Source: Streptomyces californicus (GTDB lineage: Bacteria > Actinomycetota > Actinomycetes > Streptomycetales > Streptomycetaceae). From it: a stretch of 64,000 bases of DNA. Each line of letters opens with the position of its first letter. Positions within the stretch are counted from its first letter, which is position 1. Below, one piece after another: positions 27,431 through 36,495 of this stretch. The DNA lies in contig NZ_JNZZ01000012.1 in NCBI RefSeq assembly GCF_000717645.1, forward strand, positions 127,282 through 191,281. The letters run 5' to 3'. Position numbers and translations under genes: made by a program. The notes below the pieces were generated by a model. That model was not told where the DNA came from, did no database searches, and saw nothing but the letters and a program-made list of their open reading frames with translations.

Positions 27431-28906
27431 CTACTTCTTGGGGTTGCGGCCGCGCTTCTCGCGGACCCGCACGGAGATGTGGATCGGGGTGCCCTCGAAG
27501 CCGAACTCCTCGCGCAGCCGGCGCTCGATGAAGCGGCGGTAGCCGTGCTCCAGGAAGCCGGAGGCGAAGAGCACGAAGCGCGGGGGCTTGGTGCCCGCCT
27601 GGGTGCCGAAGAGGATGCGGGGCTGCTTGCCGCCGCGCACCGGGTGCGGGTGGGCGGCGACGATCTCACCGAGGAAGGCGTTCAGCCGGCCGGTGGGGAC
27701 GCGGGTCTCCCAGCCCTCGATCGCGGTCTCGATCGCCGGGACCAGCTTCTCCATGTGGCGGCCGGTGACGGCCGAGACGTTGACGCGCGGGGCCCAGGAG
27801 ATCTGCGCCAGCTCCGTCTCGATCTCGCGCTCCAGGTAGTAGCGGCGCTCCTCGTCGAGGGTGTCCCACTTGTTGAAGGCGACGACGACAGCGCGCCCGG
27901 CCTCCACGGCCATGGTGACGATGCGCTGGTCCTGGACGCTGATGGACTCGCTGGAGTCGATCAGGATGACGGCGACCTCGGCCTTCTCCACGGCGGCGGC
28001 CGTACGCAGCGAGGCGTAGTAGTCCGCGCCCTCCTGGAGGTGGACGCGGCGGCGGATGCCGGCCGTGTCGATGAACTTCCAGGTGATGCCGCCGAGGTTG
28101 ATCAGCTCGTCGACCGGGTCGCGGGTGGTGCCGGCCAGTTCGTTGACGACGACGCGGTCCTCACCGGCGACCTTGTTCAGCAGGGAGGACTTGCCGACGT
28201 TCGGGCGGCCGATCAGGGCGATCCGGCGGGGGCCGCCGAGCGCCGTGCCGAACTTCTGGGCCGGGGCCTCCGGCAGCGCCTCCAGGACGGCGTCCAGCAT
28301 GTCGCCGGTGCCGCGGCCGTGCAGCGAGGAGACCGGGTAGGGCTCGCCGAGCCCGAGCGACCACAGCGCGGTGGCGTCGGCCTCGCCGCTCTGGCCGTCG
28401 ACCTTGTTGGCGCACAGGACGACGGGCTTGCCGGCCCGGCGCAGCAGCTTGACGACGGCCTCGTCGGTGTCGGTGGCGCCGACGGTGGAGTCGACGACGA
28501 AGACGACCGCGTCGGCGGTCTCGATGGCGTACTCGGCCTGGGCGGCGACGGAGGCGTCGAGGCCGAGGACGTCCTGCTCCCAGCCGCCGGTGTCGACGAC
28601 CTTGAAGCGGCGTCCGGCCCATTCGGCCTCGTAGCTGACGCGGTCGCGGGTGACACCGGGCTTGTCCTGCACGACCGCCTCGCGGCGGCCGATGATCCGG
28701 TTCACCAGCGTCGACTTGCCGACATTGGGGCGGCCGACGACGGCGAGCACGGGGAGCGGGCCGTGACCGGCCTCGTCCAGGGCGCCCTCGACCTCCTCGG
28801 GGTCGAAGCCCTCCTGCGCGGCGAGCTCCATGAACTCCGCGTACTCGGCGTCGCCAAGTTCTCCGTGCTCGTGGCCCGAGCCCTCGGAGTGAATCTGGTC
28901 GTTCAT
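27431..28906 (-). CDS. der: Ribosome biogenesis GTPase Der (EngA)
   Basis: A 491-residue protein with two GTPase domains, needed to assemble the 50S subunit. The first P-loop, GRPNVGKST, is at residues 58-66; the second, GRPNVGKSS, at about 230. DTGGW and DTAGIR are the G3 motifs, NKVD and NKWD the G4 motifs, and a KH-like C-terminal domain ends in [12 protein letters not shown]. An acidic N-terminal extension of about 50 residues is typical of actinobacteria. ATG 28906 has GAGGAA upstream. Last gene of the aroH-tyrA-cmk-plsC-der group. Confidence 0.97.
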   Translation of the reverse strand: MNDQIHSEGSGHEHGELGDAEYAEFMELAAQEGFDPEEVEGALDEAGHGPLPVLAVVGRPNVGKSTLVNRIIGRREAVVQDKPGVTRDRVSYEAEWAGRRFKVVDTGGWEQDVLGLDASVAAQAEYAIETADAVVFVVDSTVGATDTDEAVVKLLRRAGKPVVLCANKVDGQSGEADATALWSLGLGEPYPVSSLHGRGTGDMLDAVLEALPEAPAQKFGTALGGPRRIALIGRPNVGKSSLLNKVAGEDRVVVNELAGTTRDPVDELINLGGITWKFIDTAGIRRRVHLQEGADYYASLRTAAAVEKAEVAVILIDSSESISVQDQRIVTMAVEAGRAVVVAFNKWDTLDEERRYYLEREIETELAQISWAPRVNVSAVTGRHMEKLVPAIETAIEGWETRVPTGRLNAFLGEIVAAHPHPVRGGKQPRILFGTQAGTKPPRFVLFASGFLEHGYRRFIERRLREEFGFEGTPIHISVRVREKRGRNPKK

Positions 28907-28984
28907 GAAGTCCGTTCCTCTTTGCATCATCATCGATGGACCACGATCAGCGCGGTCCACTACTCAAGTCAGGTCAAGTCTCGC

Positions 28985-29641
28985 CTATCGCCCGGTGAGG
29001 CGCTTGGCGGTTTCCAGGTGGGCGGTCAGCTTCGCCTGGATCCGCAGCGTCGCCTCGTCCAGCGCCTTGCGCGTACGCCGCCCGTCGCCGGCGCTCGCGT
29101 CGAACGCGTCACCGAAGACGACGTCGACCCGGCTGCGCAGCGGGGGCAGCCCCCGTATCAGCCGTCCCCGGCGCTCGGTGCTCCCCAGCACCGCCACGGG
29201 GACGATCGGAGCCCCTCCCCGTACCGCGAAATAGGCGAGTCCGGCGCGCAGCGAGGCGAAGTCGCCCTCGCCCCGGGTGCCCTCCGGGAAGATCCCGAGG
29301 GCTCCGCCGTCCGCCAGCACGCCGAGCGCGTGGCCGATGGCGGTGCGGTCGACGACCCGGCGGTCCACCTCGATCTGGCCGATCCCGTGCAGGAACGGGT
29401 CGAGGGGGCCGACGAACGCCTCCTTCTTGATCAGGAAGTGCACCGGGCGGGGTGCGGTGCCCATCAGCATCGGGCCGTCGATGTTGTGGGAGTGGTTCAC
29501 CGCGAGGATGACGGGTCCGGCGGCGGGCACCCGCCAGGCGCCGAGGACCCGGGGCTTCCACAGCCCGTACATCAGGCCGATGCCGATGGCCCGCCCGACG
29601 GCCGCTCCGCGCAGCGTGGGCGCGCCCGTGGCATCGCTCAC
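28985..29641 (-). CDS. 1-acyl-sn-glycerol-3-phosphate acyltransferase
   Basis: A 218-residue PlsC-type acyltransferase that adds the second fatty acyl chain in phospholipid synthesis. The catalytic HxxxxD motif is in VNHSHNIDGPML and the glycerophosphate-binding motif is FPEGTRG. GTG 29641 overlaps the cmk stop by 4 bases (GTGA). The cmk-plsC-der order is common in actinobacteria. Confidence 0.92.
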   Translation of the reverse strand: MSDATGAPTLRGAAVGRAIGIGLMYGLWKPRVLGAWRVPAAGPVILAVNHSHNIDGPMLMGTAPRPVHFLIKKEAFVGPLDPFLHGIGQIEVDRRVVDRTAIGHALGVLADGGALGIFPEGTRGEGDFASLRAGLAYFAVRGGAPIVPVAVLGSTERRGRLIRGLPPLRSRVDVVFGDAFDASAGDGRRTRKALDEATLRIQAKLTAHLETAKRLTGR

Positions 29642-30333
29642 GCGGCGACCCGCTTCCCCTCGACGAGGGTGACGACGCACTCGATGACCTGCTGGAGGGT
29701 CAGCTCGGTGGTGTCCACCTCGACGGCGTCGTCCGCCTTGGCGAGCGGGGAGGTCTTGCGGCCGGAGTCGGCGGCGTCCCGCTTGATCAGGGCCTCACGG
29801 GTGGCGGTCAGGTCGGAGCCCTTGACCTCGCCGCTGCGGCGGGCGGCGCGGGCCTCCGGGGAGGCGGTGAGGAAGATCTTGAGGTCGGCGTCGGGCAGGA
29901 CGGTGGTGCCGATGTCCCGGCCCTCGACGACGATGCCGCCGGTCGCGGCGGCCGCGATGGAGCGCTGGAGCGCGGTGATGAGGGTGCGCACCTCGGGGAC
30001 CGCGCTGACGGCGCTGACCTTGGAGGTGACCTCCTGGGTGCGGATCGGGCCGGAGGCGTCCACGCCGTCGACGGTGATCGTCGGGGCGGAGGGGTCGGTG
30101 CCGGAGACGATCACGGGCTTGGCGGCGGCGGTGGCGATCTGCTCCGGATCGCTCACGTCGACGCCGTTGGTCAGCATCCACCAGGTGATGGCCCGGTACT
30201 GCGCGCCCGTGTCCAGGTAGCTCAGGCCGAGCGCGGCGGCGACGGCCTTGGAGGTGCTCGACTTTCCGGTGCCCGAGGGCCCGTCGATGGCGACGATCAC
30301 GGAGGAGCGTGCGGTTTCCACGGTGGTGGACAC
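29638..30333 (-). CDS. cmk: (d)CMP kinase
   Basis: Phosphorylates CMP and dCMP to the diphosphates. P-loop GPSGTGKSSTS is near residue 18; LDTGAQYRAITWW, VVEGRDIGTTVLPDA and RRSGEVKGSDL complete the family pattern. The longest frame begins at GTG 30333, but AGGAAG lies directly against that codon. The GTG at 30321, about 9 bases after the same AGGAAGG, is better placed and would give 227 residues. The next gene, plsC, overlaps its stop. Confidence 0.96.
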   Translation of the reverse strand: MSTTVETARSSVIVAIDGPSGTGKSSTSKAVAAALGLSYLDTGAQYRAITWWMLTNGVDVSDPEQIATAAAKPVIVSGTDPSAPTITVDGVDASGPIRTQEVTSKVSAVSAVPEVRTLITALQRSIAAAATGGIVVEGRDIGTTVLPDADLKIFLTASPEARAARRSGEVKGSDLTATREALIKRDAADSGRKTSPLAKADDAVEVDTTELTLQQVIECVVTLVEGKRVAA

Positions 30334-30493
30334 CTTCCTGGTACACGGGGCGGGGACGTACGGGCCTGGGAACGGCCTCGTACCAGGTTACCGAGTGCCG
30401 GGCGCGCCCATGTACCCCGTACGGGTCAGCCGGACCTCCCGGCTGCGGCCTCCGCCGGGGCGGGGCGGATCGCGCGGGCGCGGCGACGCCCCG

Positions 30494-30522
30494 CCCGGCC
30501 GGGGGCGCCCCGCTCGGCCGGG
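30494..30522 (-). terminator. GC-rich hairpin after tyrA
   Basis: CCCGGCCG (30494-30501) pairs with CGGCCGGG (30515-30522) across a 13-base loop, just beyond the tyrA stop. Short stem; may be a weak terminator or part of the cmk leader. Confidence 0.4.
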
Positions 30523-30527
30523 GCGGG

Positions 30528-31613
30528 TCAGCCGCGGATCGACCAGCCGCGTTCCCGGAGCGCCGCTTCGAGGACCGGGGCGGCGCTGGGTTCGACCATG
30601 ATCTGGACGAGGCCCGCCTGCTGGCCGGTGGCGTGCTCGATGCGGACGTCCTCGATGTTGACCCCGGCCCGGCCCGCGTCGGCGAAGATCGCGGCCAGCT
30701 CGCCCGGCTTGTCGCCGATGAGCACGGCGACGGTCTCGTACGCGGTGGGGGCCGCGCCGTGCTTGCCGGGGACCCTCACGCGACCGGCGTTGCCGCGCCG
30801 CAGGACGTCCTCGATGGTGTGGGTGCCCGCGCTCCGCTTCCCCTCGTCGGCGGAGCCGAGCCCGCGCAGCGCGGCCACGGTCTCCTCCAGGTCGGCGGCG
30901 ACCCCGGCGAGCACGTCCGCGACCGGGCCGGGGTTGGCGGAGAGGATCTCCACCCACATCCGGGGGTCGGAGGCGGCGATCCGGGTGACGTCGCGGATGC
31001 CCTGGCCGCACAGCCGTACGGCGGTCTCGTCGGCCTCCTCCAGCCGGGCGGCGACCATGGAGGAGATCAGTTGCGGGGTGTGCGAGACGAGGGCGACGGC
31101 CCGGTCGTGGGCGTCGGCGTCCATGACGACGGGGACGGCCCGGCACAGGGCGACCAGCTCCAGCGCCAGGTTGAGCACCTCGGTGTCGGTGTCCCGGGTC
31201 GGGGTGAGGACCCAGGGCCGGCCCTCGAAGAGGTCGGCGGTGGCGGCGAGGGGGCCGGAGCGCTCCTTGCCGGCCATCGGGTGCGTGCCGATGTACGCGG
31301 CGAGGTCGAGGCCGAGCGCCTCCAGCTCGCGGCGCGGGCCGCCCTTGACGCTGGCGACGTCCAGGTAGCCGCGGGCGACCCCGTCGCGCATGGCGGTGGC
31401 GAGGACGTGGGCGGTGTGCGCGGGCGGTACGGCGATCACGGCCAGGTCGACCGTCCCCTCGGGCGCCTCGTCCGTGCCGGCTCCGAGGGCGGCGGCGGTG
31501 CGGGCGGACCCGGGGTCGTGGTCGGCGAGGTGGACGTGGACGCCGCGGCCGGCCAGTGCGAGGGCGGCGGAGGTGCCGACGAGCCCGGTTCCGATGACGA
31601 GGGCGGTTCTCAC
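30528..31613 (-). CDS. tyrA: Prephenate dehydrogenase with ACT domain
   Basis: A 361-residue NAD-dependent enzyme of tyrosine synthesis. N-terminal Rossmann motif VIGTGLVGTSAALAL, then THPMAGKERSGPLAA around the substrate site, and a C-terminal ACT-type regulatory domain starting near residue 280 (VAVLIGDKPGELAAIFADAG), which commonly senses tyrosine. GTG 31613 overlaps the aroH stop by 4 bases, placing both steps of the chorismate-to-hydroxyphenylpyruvate path in one transcript. Confidence 0.95.
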   Translation of the reverse strand: MRTALVIGTGLVGTSAALALAGRGVHVHLADHDPGSARTAAALGAGTDEAPEGTVDLAVIAVPPAHTAHVLATAMRDGVARGYLDVASVKGGPRRELEALGLDLAAYIGTHPMAGKERSGPLAATADLFEGRPWVLTPTRDTDTEVLNLALELVALCRAVPVVMDADAHDRAVALVSHTPQLISSMVAARLEEADETAVRLCGQGIRDVTRIAASDPRMWVEILSANPGPVADVLAGVAADLEETVAALRGLGSADEGKRSAGTHTIEDVLRRGNAGRVRVPGKHGAAPTAYETVAVLIGDKPGELAAIFADAGRAGVNIEDVRIEHATGQQAGLVQIMVEPSAAPVLEAALRERGWSIRG

Positions 31614-31972
31614 TGGGCGATGTCCTTGCGCAGGGCGGCGGTGGCGCCGAGGTAGACGTGGCTGATCTCGGCGCGCGAGAGGTAGGTCTCGACGTGCACG
31701 AGGATACGGACGACGCGGGGCATGGCGCCCTCGACGTCCAGCTCCTGCGCGCAGATCAGCGGGACGTCGACGATGCCGATCCCCCGGGCGGCGGCGGCCG
31801 GGAAGTCGCTGTGCAGGTCGGGGGTGGCGGTGAACCAGATGCTGATGAGGTCGTCGGCGACGATCTCGTTGCGCTCCAGGACGGCGGTGAGCAGCTCACC
31901 GACCCGCTCGGCCATGTGCCCGGCCTCGTCCGCGTCCAGCTGGACGGCGCCCCGGATCGCTCGTACCGCCAC
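31610..31972 (-). CDS. aroH: Chorismate mutase, AroH class
   Basis: A 120-residue monofunctional chorismate mutase of the AroH (trimeric) fold. It begins VAVRAIRGAVQLDAD; AVLERNEIVADDLISIWFTATPDL and PRVVRILVHVETYL carry the typical active-site segments with Arg and Glu. GTG 31972 has GAGGAG 7 bases upstream. It makes prephenate for TyrA, whose gene overlaps its end. Confidence 0.94.
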   Translation of the reverse strand: MAVRAIRGAVQLDADEAGHMAERVGELLTAVLERNEIVADDLISIWFTATPDLHSDFPAAAARGIGIVDVPLICAQELDVEGAMPRVVRILVHVETYLSRAEISHVYLGATAALRKDIAQ

Positions 31973-32089
31973 GTCGTGCTCCTCGCTCCTCGCCGGTTCC
32001 TCGCGTCCCACCCTAGATCGGCCGGGACGGAGGCGGTCACGGCGTTCCGTCCGTGAGACGGGCGCGGGCGTGCGGGTAGCCTCACGGCC

Positions 32090-32794
32090 ATGATCAGCGC
32101 CGCCGACGAGGCTCTCGTACGCGACCACACGGTGTACGCCTGTGTGATGGGCTCGCGCGCGTTCGGCCTGGCCACCGAGGACAGCGATACGGACCGGCGC
32201 GGGGTGTTCCTGGCCCCCACCCCGCTGTTCTGGCGCTTCGACAAGCCGCCGACGCATGTGGACGGGCCCGCTCCGGAGCAGTTCTCCTGGGAGCTGGAGC
32301 GCTTCTGCGAGCTGGCGCTGCGGGCCAATCCGAACGTGCTGGAGTGCCTCCACTCCCCCCTCGTGGAGTACGCGGACGGCACCGGCCGCGAGCTGCTGGC
32401 GCTGCGCGGGGCGTTCCTGTCGCGGCTCGCGCACGGCACGTTCGTCCGGTACGCGCTGGGTCAGCGCCGGAAGCTGGAGGCGGACGTGCGGGTGCACGGG
32501 GCACCGCGCTGGAAGCACGCGATGCACCTGCTGCGGCTGCTGGCGAGCAGCCGGGACCTGCTGCGCACGGGCGAGCTGCGCGTGGACGTGGGCGACGCCC
32601 GCGAGGAGCTGCTGGCGGTACGGCGGGGCGAGGTGAGCTGGCCGGAGGTGGAGCGCCGCATGGACCGCCTCGGCGCCGAGAACGACGAGGCGGCGTCCCG
32701 CACCCCGCTGCCGCCGGAGCCGGACCGGGCGGCCGTGGAGGACTTCCTCGTACGGACCCGTCGGGCGTCGGCGGCGCGGGGGGCGTCCGGCTGA
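32090..32794 (+). CDS. Nucleotidyltransferase-domain protein
   Basis: A 234-residue protein with a minimal nucleotidyltransferase head: VMGSRAFGLATEDSDTDRRGVF has the G-S motif and two Asp residues for metal. Similar proteins (sometimes called YcgL-type predicted nucleotidyltransferases) lie beside NAD/ADP-ribose genes in several bacteria. The C-terminal part is helical (RWKHAMHLLRLLASSRDLL). It converges with the ADP-ribosylglycohydrolase at the end of the NAD unit, 53 bases away. Target not known. Confidence 0.85.
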   Translation: MISAADEALVRDHTVYACVMGSRAFGLATEDSDTDRRGVFLAPTPLFWRFDKPPTHVDGPAPEQFSWELERFCELALRANPNVLECLHSPLVEYADGTGRELLALRGAFLSRLAHGTFVRYALGQRRKLEADVRVHGAPRWKHAMHLLRLLASSRDLLRTGELRVDVGDAREELLAVRRGEVSWPEVERRMDRLGAENDEAASRTPLPPEPDRAAVEDFLVRTRRASAARGASG

Positions 32795-32847
32795 ACGGGC
32801 GGGCGGTGGGCGCACCGCTGCACGGCCGGGTGGGGCGCCCTCGGGGC

Positions 32848-33873
32848 TCAGGAGTCCCAGAGCGCCGCCAGGGACAGCAGGTCGCTGCGGTACTCGATGC
32901 GCTCGGACCACTCCTTGGGCCAGGCCGCCGCGCCCAGGTGCGCCCCGGCGAGGGCGCCGGTCAGGCAGGCGATCGAGTCGGAGTCGCCCCGGGTGCAGGC
33001 GGCCCGGCGCAGGGCGGTGACGGGCTCGTCGGGGAAGAGCAGGAAGCAGTGCAGGGCGGTGGCGAGGGCTTCCTCGGCGATCCAGCCGTCCCCGGTCCGC
33101 TCGCACGGGTCGGTCTCCGGCGACGGGTCGCGCAGGGCGTCCCGGACGGTCTCCAGGGCCGCCAGGCACTCGTCCCAGCCGCGCTGGATGTACGCCTGCG
33201 GGGTGGCGTCGCCGGCGCGGGTCCAGAGGTCGCCGAGCCAGCGGGCGTGGTAGCGGCCCCGGTTCTCGACGGCGTAGCTGCGCAACTGCCCGATCAGGCC
33301 GAGGGGCTCGCAGCCCTGGGCGAGCAGGAGGACCGCGCGGGCCAGCAGGTCGGAGGCGGCGAGCGCGGTGGGGTGGCCGTGGGTGAGGGCGGCCTGGAGC
33401 TGGGCGGCCCCGGCGCGCTGTTCGTCGCTGAGGCCGGGGACCAGGCCGACGGGGGCGACGCGCATGTTGGCGCCGCAGCCCTTGGAGTCGAGCTGGCTGG
33501 CCTCCTGCCAGATCCGGGTGTGTTCGAGCAGGCGGCAGGCGGTGAGGCAGGTGTTGCCGGGGGCGCGGTTGTTGTCCGGCGCGTGGTACCAGGCGACGAA
33601 CTCGGCGCTGACCGGGCCGGCCATGCGCTCGGGGGTGAGCAGGCCGCTGTCCATGGCGGTCCGGATGCCCCGGCCGAGCGCGATCGTCATCTGGGTGTCG
33701 TCGGAGACGACGGCGGGCGTCATGAGGGGCAGCTGCCGCCAGGGGCCGAACTTCGCGAGGATCGAGGGCACGTCGTTGAACTCGGTGGGGAAGCCCAGGG
33801 CGTCGCCGAGCGCGAGCCCGGTGAGGACGCCGGTCGCGGCCTGCTTGGTCACGGGCGGGGTGGCGAGGGTCAT
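32848..33873 (-). CDS. ADP-ribosylglycohydrolase family protein
   Basis: A 341-residue enzyme of the DraG/ARH fold that removes ADP-ribose from proteins or small molecules. Metal-binding motifs are GLALGDALGFPTE, SDDTQMT and GDSDSIACLTGALAGA. ATG 33873 overlaps the nrtR stop by 4 bases (ATGA). It is the last gene of the pnuC-nadR-nrtR unit, so its role is tied to NAD or ADP-ribose balance; this matches the idea that ADP-ribose is the ligand of NrtR. Confidence 0.93.
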   Translation of the reverse strand: MTLATPPVTKQAATGVLTGLALGDALGFPTEFNDVPSILAKFGPWRQLPLMTPAVVSDDTQMTIALGRGIRTAMDSGLLTPERMAGPVSAEFVAWYHAPDNNRAPGNTCLTACRLLEHTRIWQEASQLDSKGCGANMRVAPVGLVPGLSDEQRAGAAQLQAALTHGHPTALAASDLLARAVLLLAQGCEPLGLIGQLRSYAVENRGRYHARWLGDLWTRAGDATPQAYIQRGWDECLAALETVRDALRDPSPETDPCERTGDGWIAEEALATALHCFLLFPDEPVTALRRAACTRGDSDSIACLTGALAGAHLGAAAWPKEWSERIEYRSDLLSLAALWDS

Positions 33874-34640
33874 CGGTCGTGTCCTTCCGTTGCGGAGGAG
33901 GGGGCGGCGGGGTCGGTCCGCGGCGGGCGCAGCAGGGGCGGGTGCAGGGCGGTGGCGTCGCCCGCGCGGTGGAGTGCGGCCGGTTTGCCCCGGCCGCCGG
34001 TGCGGCGCGGCGGGCCTTCGACGGCCTCGACGAAGCCGGGCGCGTTCAGGACCTTGCGCCGGAAGTTGGGGCGGTCCAGCTCGACGCCCCAGACCGTCTC
34101 GTAGACCTGCTGGAGCTCCCCGAGGGTGAACTCGGCGGGGCAGAACGCGGTGGCCAGGCTGGTGTATTCGAGCTTGGCGCCGATCCGGTCGCGGGCGTCG
34201 GCGAGGATCCGGTCGTGGTCGAAGGCCAGCGGCCCGGCGCCGTCCGCGTCCCACCACCGGGCGGACGCGGCGTCGCCGCCGCCGCGCGGTTCGGGCAGGT
34301 CCGGCAGGAGGGCGGCGTACGCGACGGAGACGACCCGCATCCTCGGGTCGCGGTCCGGGTCGGTGTAGGTCCGCAGCTGTTCGAGGTGGAGGCCGCCGAC
34401 CGTGTCCGGGCCGAGGCCGGTCTCCTCGGCGAGCTCGCGGCGGGCGGCGTCCTCGGCGCACTCGCGGGGCAGCAGGAAGCCGCCGGGCAGCGCCCACCGG
34501 CCGCGGAAGGGCTCCTGGCCGCGTTCGACGAGCAGGACGTGCAGCCGGGCCTCGCGGACGGTGAAGACGGCGAGATCGACGGTGACGGCGAACGGGGCGT
34601 AGGCGTACGGGTCGTAGCCGTCGGGGGCGGGGGTGGTCAT
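33870..34640 (-). CDS. nrtR: NrtR: Nudix-family repressor of NAD genes
   Basis: A 256-residue protein with an N-terminal Nudix domain and a C-terminal winged-helix domain. The Nudix box is intact: G-x5-E in GFLLPRE, then x7-REL-AEETGL. The C-terminal segment FTLGELQQVYETVWGVELDR, followed by NFRRKVL, is the hallmark of NrtR DNA-binding regulators. Members sense ADP-ribose or NAD intermediates and repress NAD salvage genes. ATG 34640 overlaps the nadR stop. Its likely operator is the palindrome at 36383-36399 at the head of its own unit, giving autoregulation. A Pro/Arg-rich tail of about 45 residues is extra. Confidence 0.92.
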   Translation of the reverse strand: MTTPAPDGYDPYAYAPFAVTVDLAVFTVREARLHVLLVERGQEPFRGRWALPGGFLLPRECAEDAARRELAEETGLGPDTVGGLHLEQLRTYTDPDRDPRMRVVSVAYAALLPDLPEPRGGGDAASARWWDADGAGPLAFDHDRILADARDRIGAKLEYTSLATAFCPAEFTLGELQQVYETVWGVELDRPNFRRKVLNAPGFVEAVEGPPRRTGGRGKPAALHRAGDATALHPPLLRPPRTDPAAPSSATEGHDR

Positions 34641-35716
34641 CGTTTCTCCGGAAGGGGCGCGGCGAAGTCCCAGCCGGTGGCGAGGAGTTCGTCGACGGCG
34701 GCGACCGCGGCGGCGAGCCGGGCCTCGGGCGGCCCGGTCATCTCGACGAACCGCCTGCCGGTGCGGGTGAGTTCGGCGCGGAACCGGTCGGTCATCCAGG
34801 GGCGCAGCTCCTCGCCGTCGCGCAGTCCGTCGTCCTCGAAGGCGACGCCCTCGTGGTCGGTGAGGAGCCACAGGTGGTGGTCGACCCGGTCGGCGATCTC
34901 CTCGACGAGCGGGTTGCGGCCGCCGACGTACCGCTCGTGCCAGACGGTGGTGGCGAAGGAGTCGGTGTCGCAGACGAGGACCGGGGATCCGGCGCGGGCG
35001 GCGGCCTCCTCGCGGTCGTTCTGGGTCCGGGCGATGAGGGGGAAGTCGTCGGTGGTGAAGACGACGTCCTCCCAGGCGGCTCCGGGCCATCGTTCGCGCA
35101 GGGCGGCGAGCTTGTGCTCGCTGTACTCGCGCCCGTACTCGGCGACGTAGCCCGTGCGGGCCCAGACTCCGCCGCGCGCCCGGTAGTGGGCGGCGAGCGC
35201 GCGGGCGAGGGTGGTGGTGCCGGTGGACTCCGCGCCGAGGACGACGACCCGGCGCGCGAGGGCGGCCCGTACGGGCGGCTGGAGGAAGTCCCAGCAGCCG
35301 GCGGGGTCCGCGCGCACGGCGGTGCCGGAGACCGGGAAGAGCGTGCGGTCGGGGTCGACGAGGACGGACGCGGCGCCGAAGCGGCGGCCCAGCTCCTCCC
35401 CGTACGCCTCCGAGGTGAAGACCGCGTCCACGGGCTCGGGCACGGCGGCGGTGAAGACGGCCATGTGCGCGTCCCAGACGGCGGGGTCGGTGACGTCCAT
35501 GTGCGTGTCGTCGACCGCGCCGACCACCGTGGCGTCCGGGTGCGCCTCGCGCATCCAGGCGACCCGGTCGGCGAGCGGCACGGACTCGACGGAGGCGGCG
35601 CAGACCAGGACGGTCAGCCGCTCGCAGCGGTCCTGGGCGGTCCGGACGAGGTGGTGGTGGCCGGCGTGCGGCGGGTAGAACTTGCCGAGGACCAGGCCGT
35701 GTCCGTAGCGCTTCAC
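34637..35716 (-). CDS. nadR: NadR-like bifunctional NMN adenylyltransferase/ribosylnicotinamide kinase
   Basis: A 359-residue protein. The first domain is a nucleotidyltransferase, with GKFYPPHAGHHHLV (GxFxPxHxGH) and later AVDDTHMDVTDP. The second is a kinase domain with P-loop GAESTGTTTLARALAAHY and a C-terminal cluster of Asp and Arg. It would phosphorylate nicotinamide riboside and adenylylate NMN to NAD. No DNA-binding N-terminal domain is present, unlike E. coli NadR; NrtR takes that part. GTG 35716 overlaps the pnuC stop. Confidence 0.92.
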   Translation of the reverse strand: MKRYGHGLVLGKFYPPHAGHHHLVRTAQDRCERLTVLVCAASVESVPLADRVAWMREAHPDATVVGAVDDTHMDVTDPAVWDAHMAVFTAAVPEPVDAVFTSEAYGEELGRRFGAASVLVDPDRTLFPVSGTAVRADPAGCWDFLQPPVRAALARRVVVLGAESTGTTTLARALAAHYRARGGVWARTGYVAEYGREYSEHKLAALRERWPGAAWEDVVFTTDDFPLIARTQNDREEAAARAGSPVLVCDTDSFATTVWHERYVGGRNPLVEEIADRVDHHLWLLTDHEGVAFEDDGLRDGEELRPWMTDRFRAELTRTGRRFVEMTGPPEARLAAAVAAVDELLATGWDFAAPLPEKR

Positions 35717-36366
35717 GCGGCCACCTCCACCGGGCGGGCCGCGCGGGCGGTCAGGTCGCGGTGCCAGTTGCGCAGGCCGGCCAGGCAGAGCGCGAGGAAT
35801 CCGGCGTACAGCAGCGAGGTCAGGTACAGCCCCTTGTGGGCGTAGAGCGGGATGTAGACCACGTCGGCGGCGATCCACAGCCACCAGGACTCCAGCCGCT
35901 TGCGGCACTGCCCGTAGGTGGCCATCAGCGACAGGGACGTGGTCAGCGCGTCCCAGAACGGGACGGTGGAGTCGGTCGCCCGCGCGAGCAGCAGCGTGAT
36001 CGCCGCGGTCCCCACCACCCCCGCCGCGAGGAGCCAGGTCCATTCGGCACGGGTCGTTCTGCGCACCGGCAGGACGGCGGAGCCTGATCCACCCCCGTGG
36101 GTCCAGGTCCACCAGCCGTACGCGGCGAGGGTGATGAAGACGATCTGGAGGCCGGCGTCGGCGTACAGGCCGGACTGGGCGAACAGCAGGATGAAGAAGA
36201 CGTTGTTGGCGATGCCGATCGGCCAGTTGGCGATGTGCTGGCGGGCCACGAGCCAGACGCACAGCGCCCCGCTGCCGAAGCCGAGCACCTCGGTCCAGCT
36301 GACCGGGGTGTCCAGGACGGTCACCAGGGGTTGTCGCAGGGGTTCGAGTACGTCCGCGAGACTCAC
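35713..36366 (-). CDS. pnuC: Nicotinamide riboside transporter PnuC
   Basis: A 217-residue inner-membrane protein with about seven helices; FWFILLF-like NNVFFILLF, VWLVARQHIANWPIGI and DVVYIPLYAHKG are typical of PnuC. It imports nicotinamide riboside, held in the cell by NadR phosphorylation. The start is taken as GTG 36366, which has GGAGG 6 bases upstream; a longer frame to GTG 36390 would run into the operator palindrome and has no ribosome site. First gene of the NAD unit. Confidence 0.92.
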   Translation of the reverse strand: MSLADVLEPLRQPLVTVLDTPVSWTEVLGFGSGALCVWLVARQHIANWPIGIANNVFFILLFAQSGLYADAGLQIVFITLAAYGWWTWTHGGGSGSAVLPVRRTTRAEWTWLLAAGVVGTAAITLLLARATDSTVPFWDALTTSLSLMATYGQCRKRLESWWLWIAADVVYIPLYAHKGLYLTSLLYAGFLALCLAGLRNWHRDLTARAARPVEVAA

Positions 36367-36382
36367 GCCCGCCTCCTTCTTA

Positions 36383-36399
36383 ATAGTCACTATGACTAT
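36383..36399. promoter_or_regulatory. Likely NrtR operator
   Basis: ATAGTCA-CTA-TGACTAT is a perfect 7-3-7 palindrome, 16 bases before the pnuC start and next to its ribosome site. It is AT-rich in a GC-rich genome and stands at the head of a unit that contains nrtR. Binding here would block transcription of pnuC-nadR-nrtR-ADP-ribosylglycohydrolase. Confidence 0.78.
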
Positions 36400-36421
36400 A
36401 AAGGTTGGACGGGGACGGCGA

Positions 36422-36476
36422 AAGGCCCGCGGCCGGTTCTGTTCGACACTCCTGAACAGAACCGGCCGCGGGCCTT
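36422..36476. terminator. 23-bp stem terminator after rluB
   Basis: Arms 36422-36444 and 36454-36476 pair perfectly across a 9-base loop. It starts 19 bases beyond the rluB stop and ends transcription before the pnuC operator. Confidence 0.85.
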
Positions 36477-36495
36477 CGTACGGGGTGGGGCGCTG

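Noticed and set aside
26891..30220. Plus-strand open frame of 1109 codons
   Set aside because: It runs across der, plsC and cmk on the other strand and shows no motif; a shadow of high-GC third positions.
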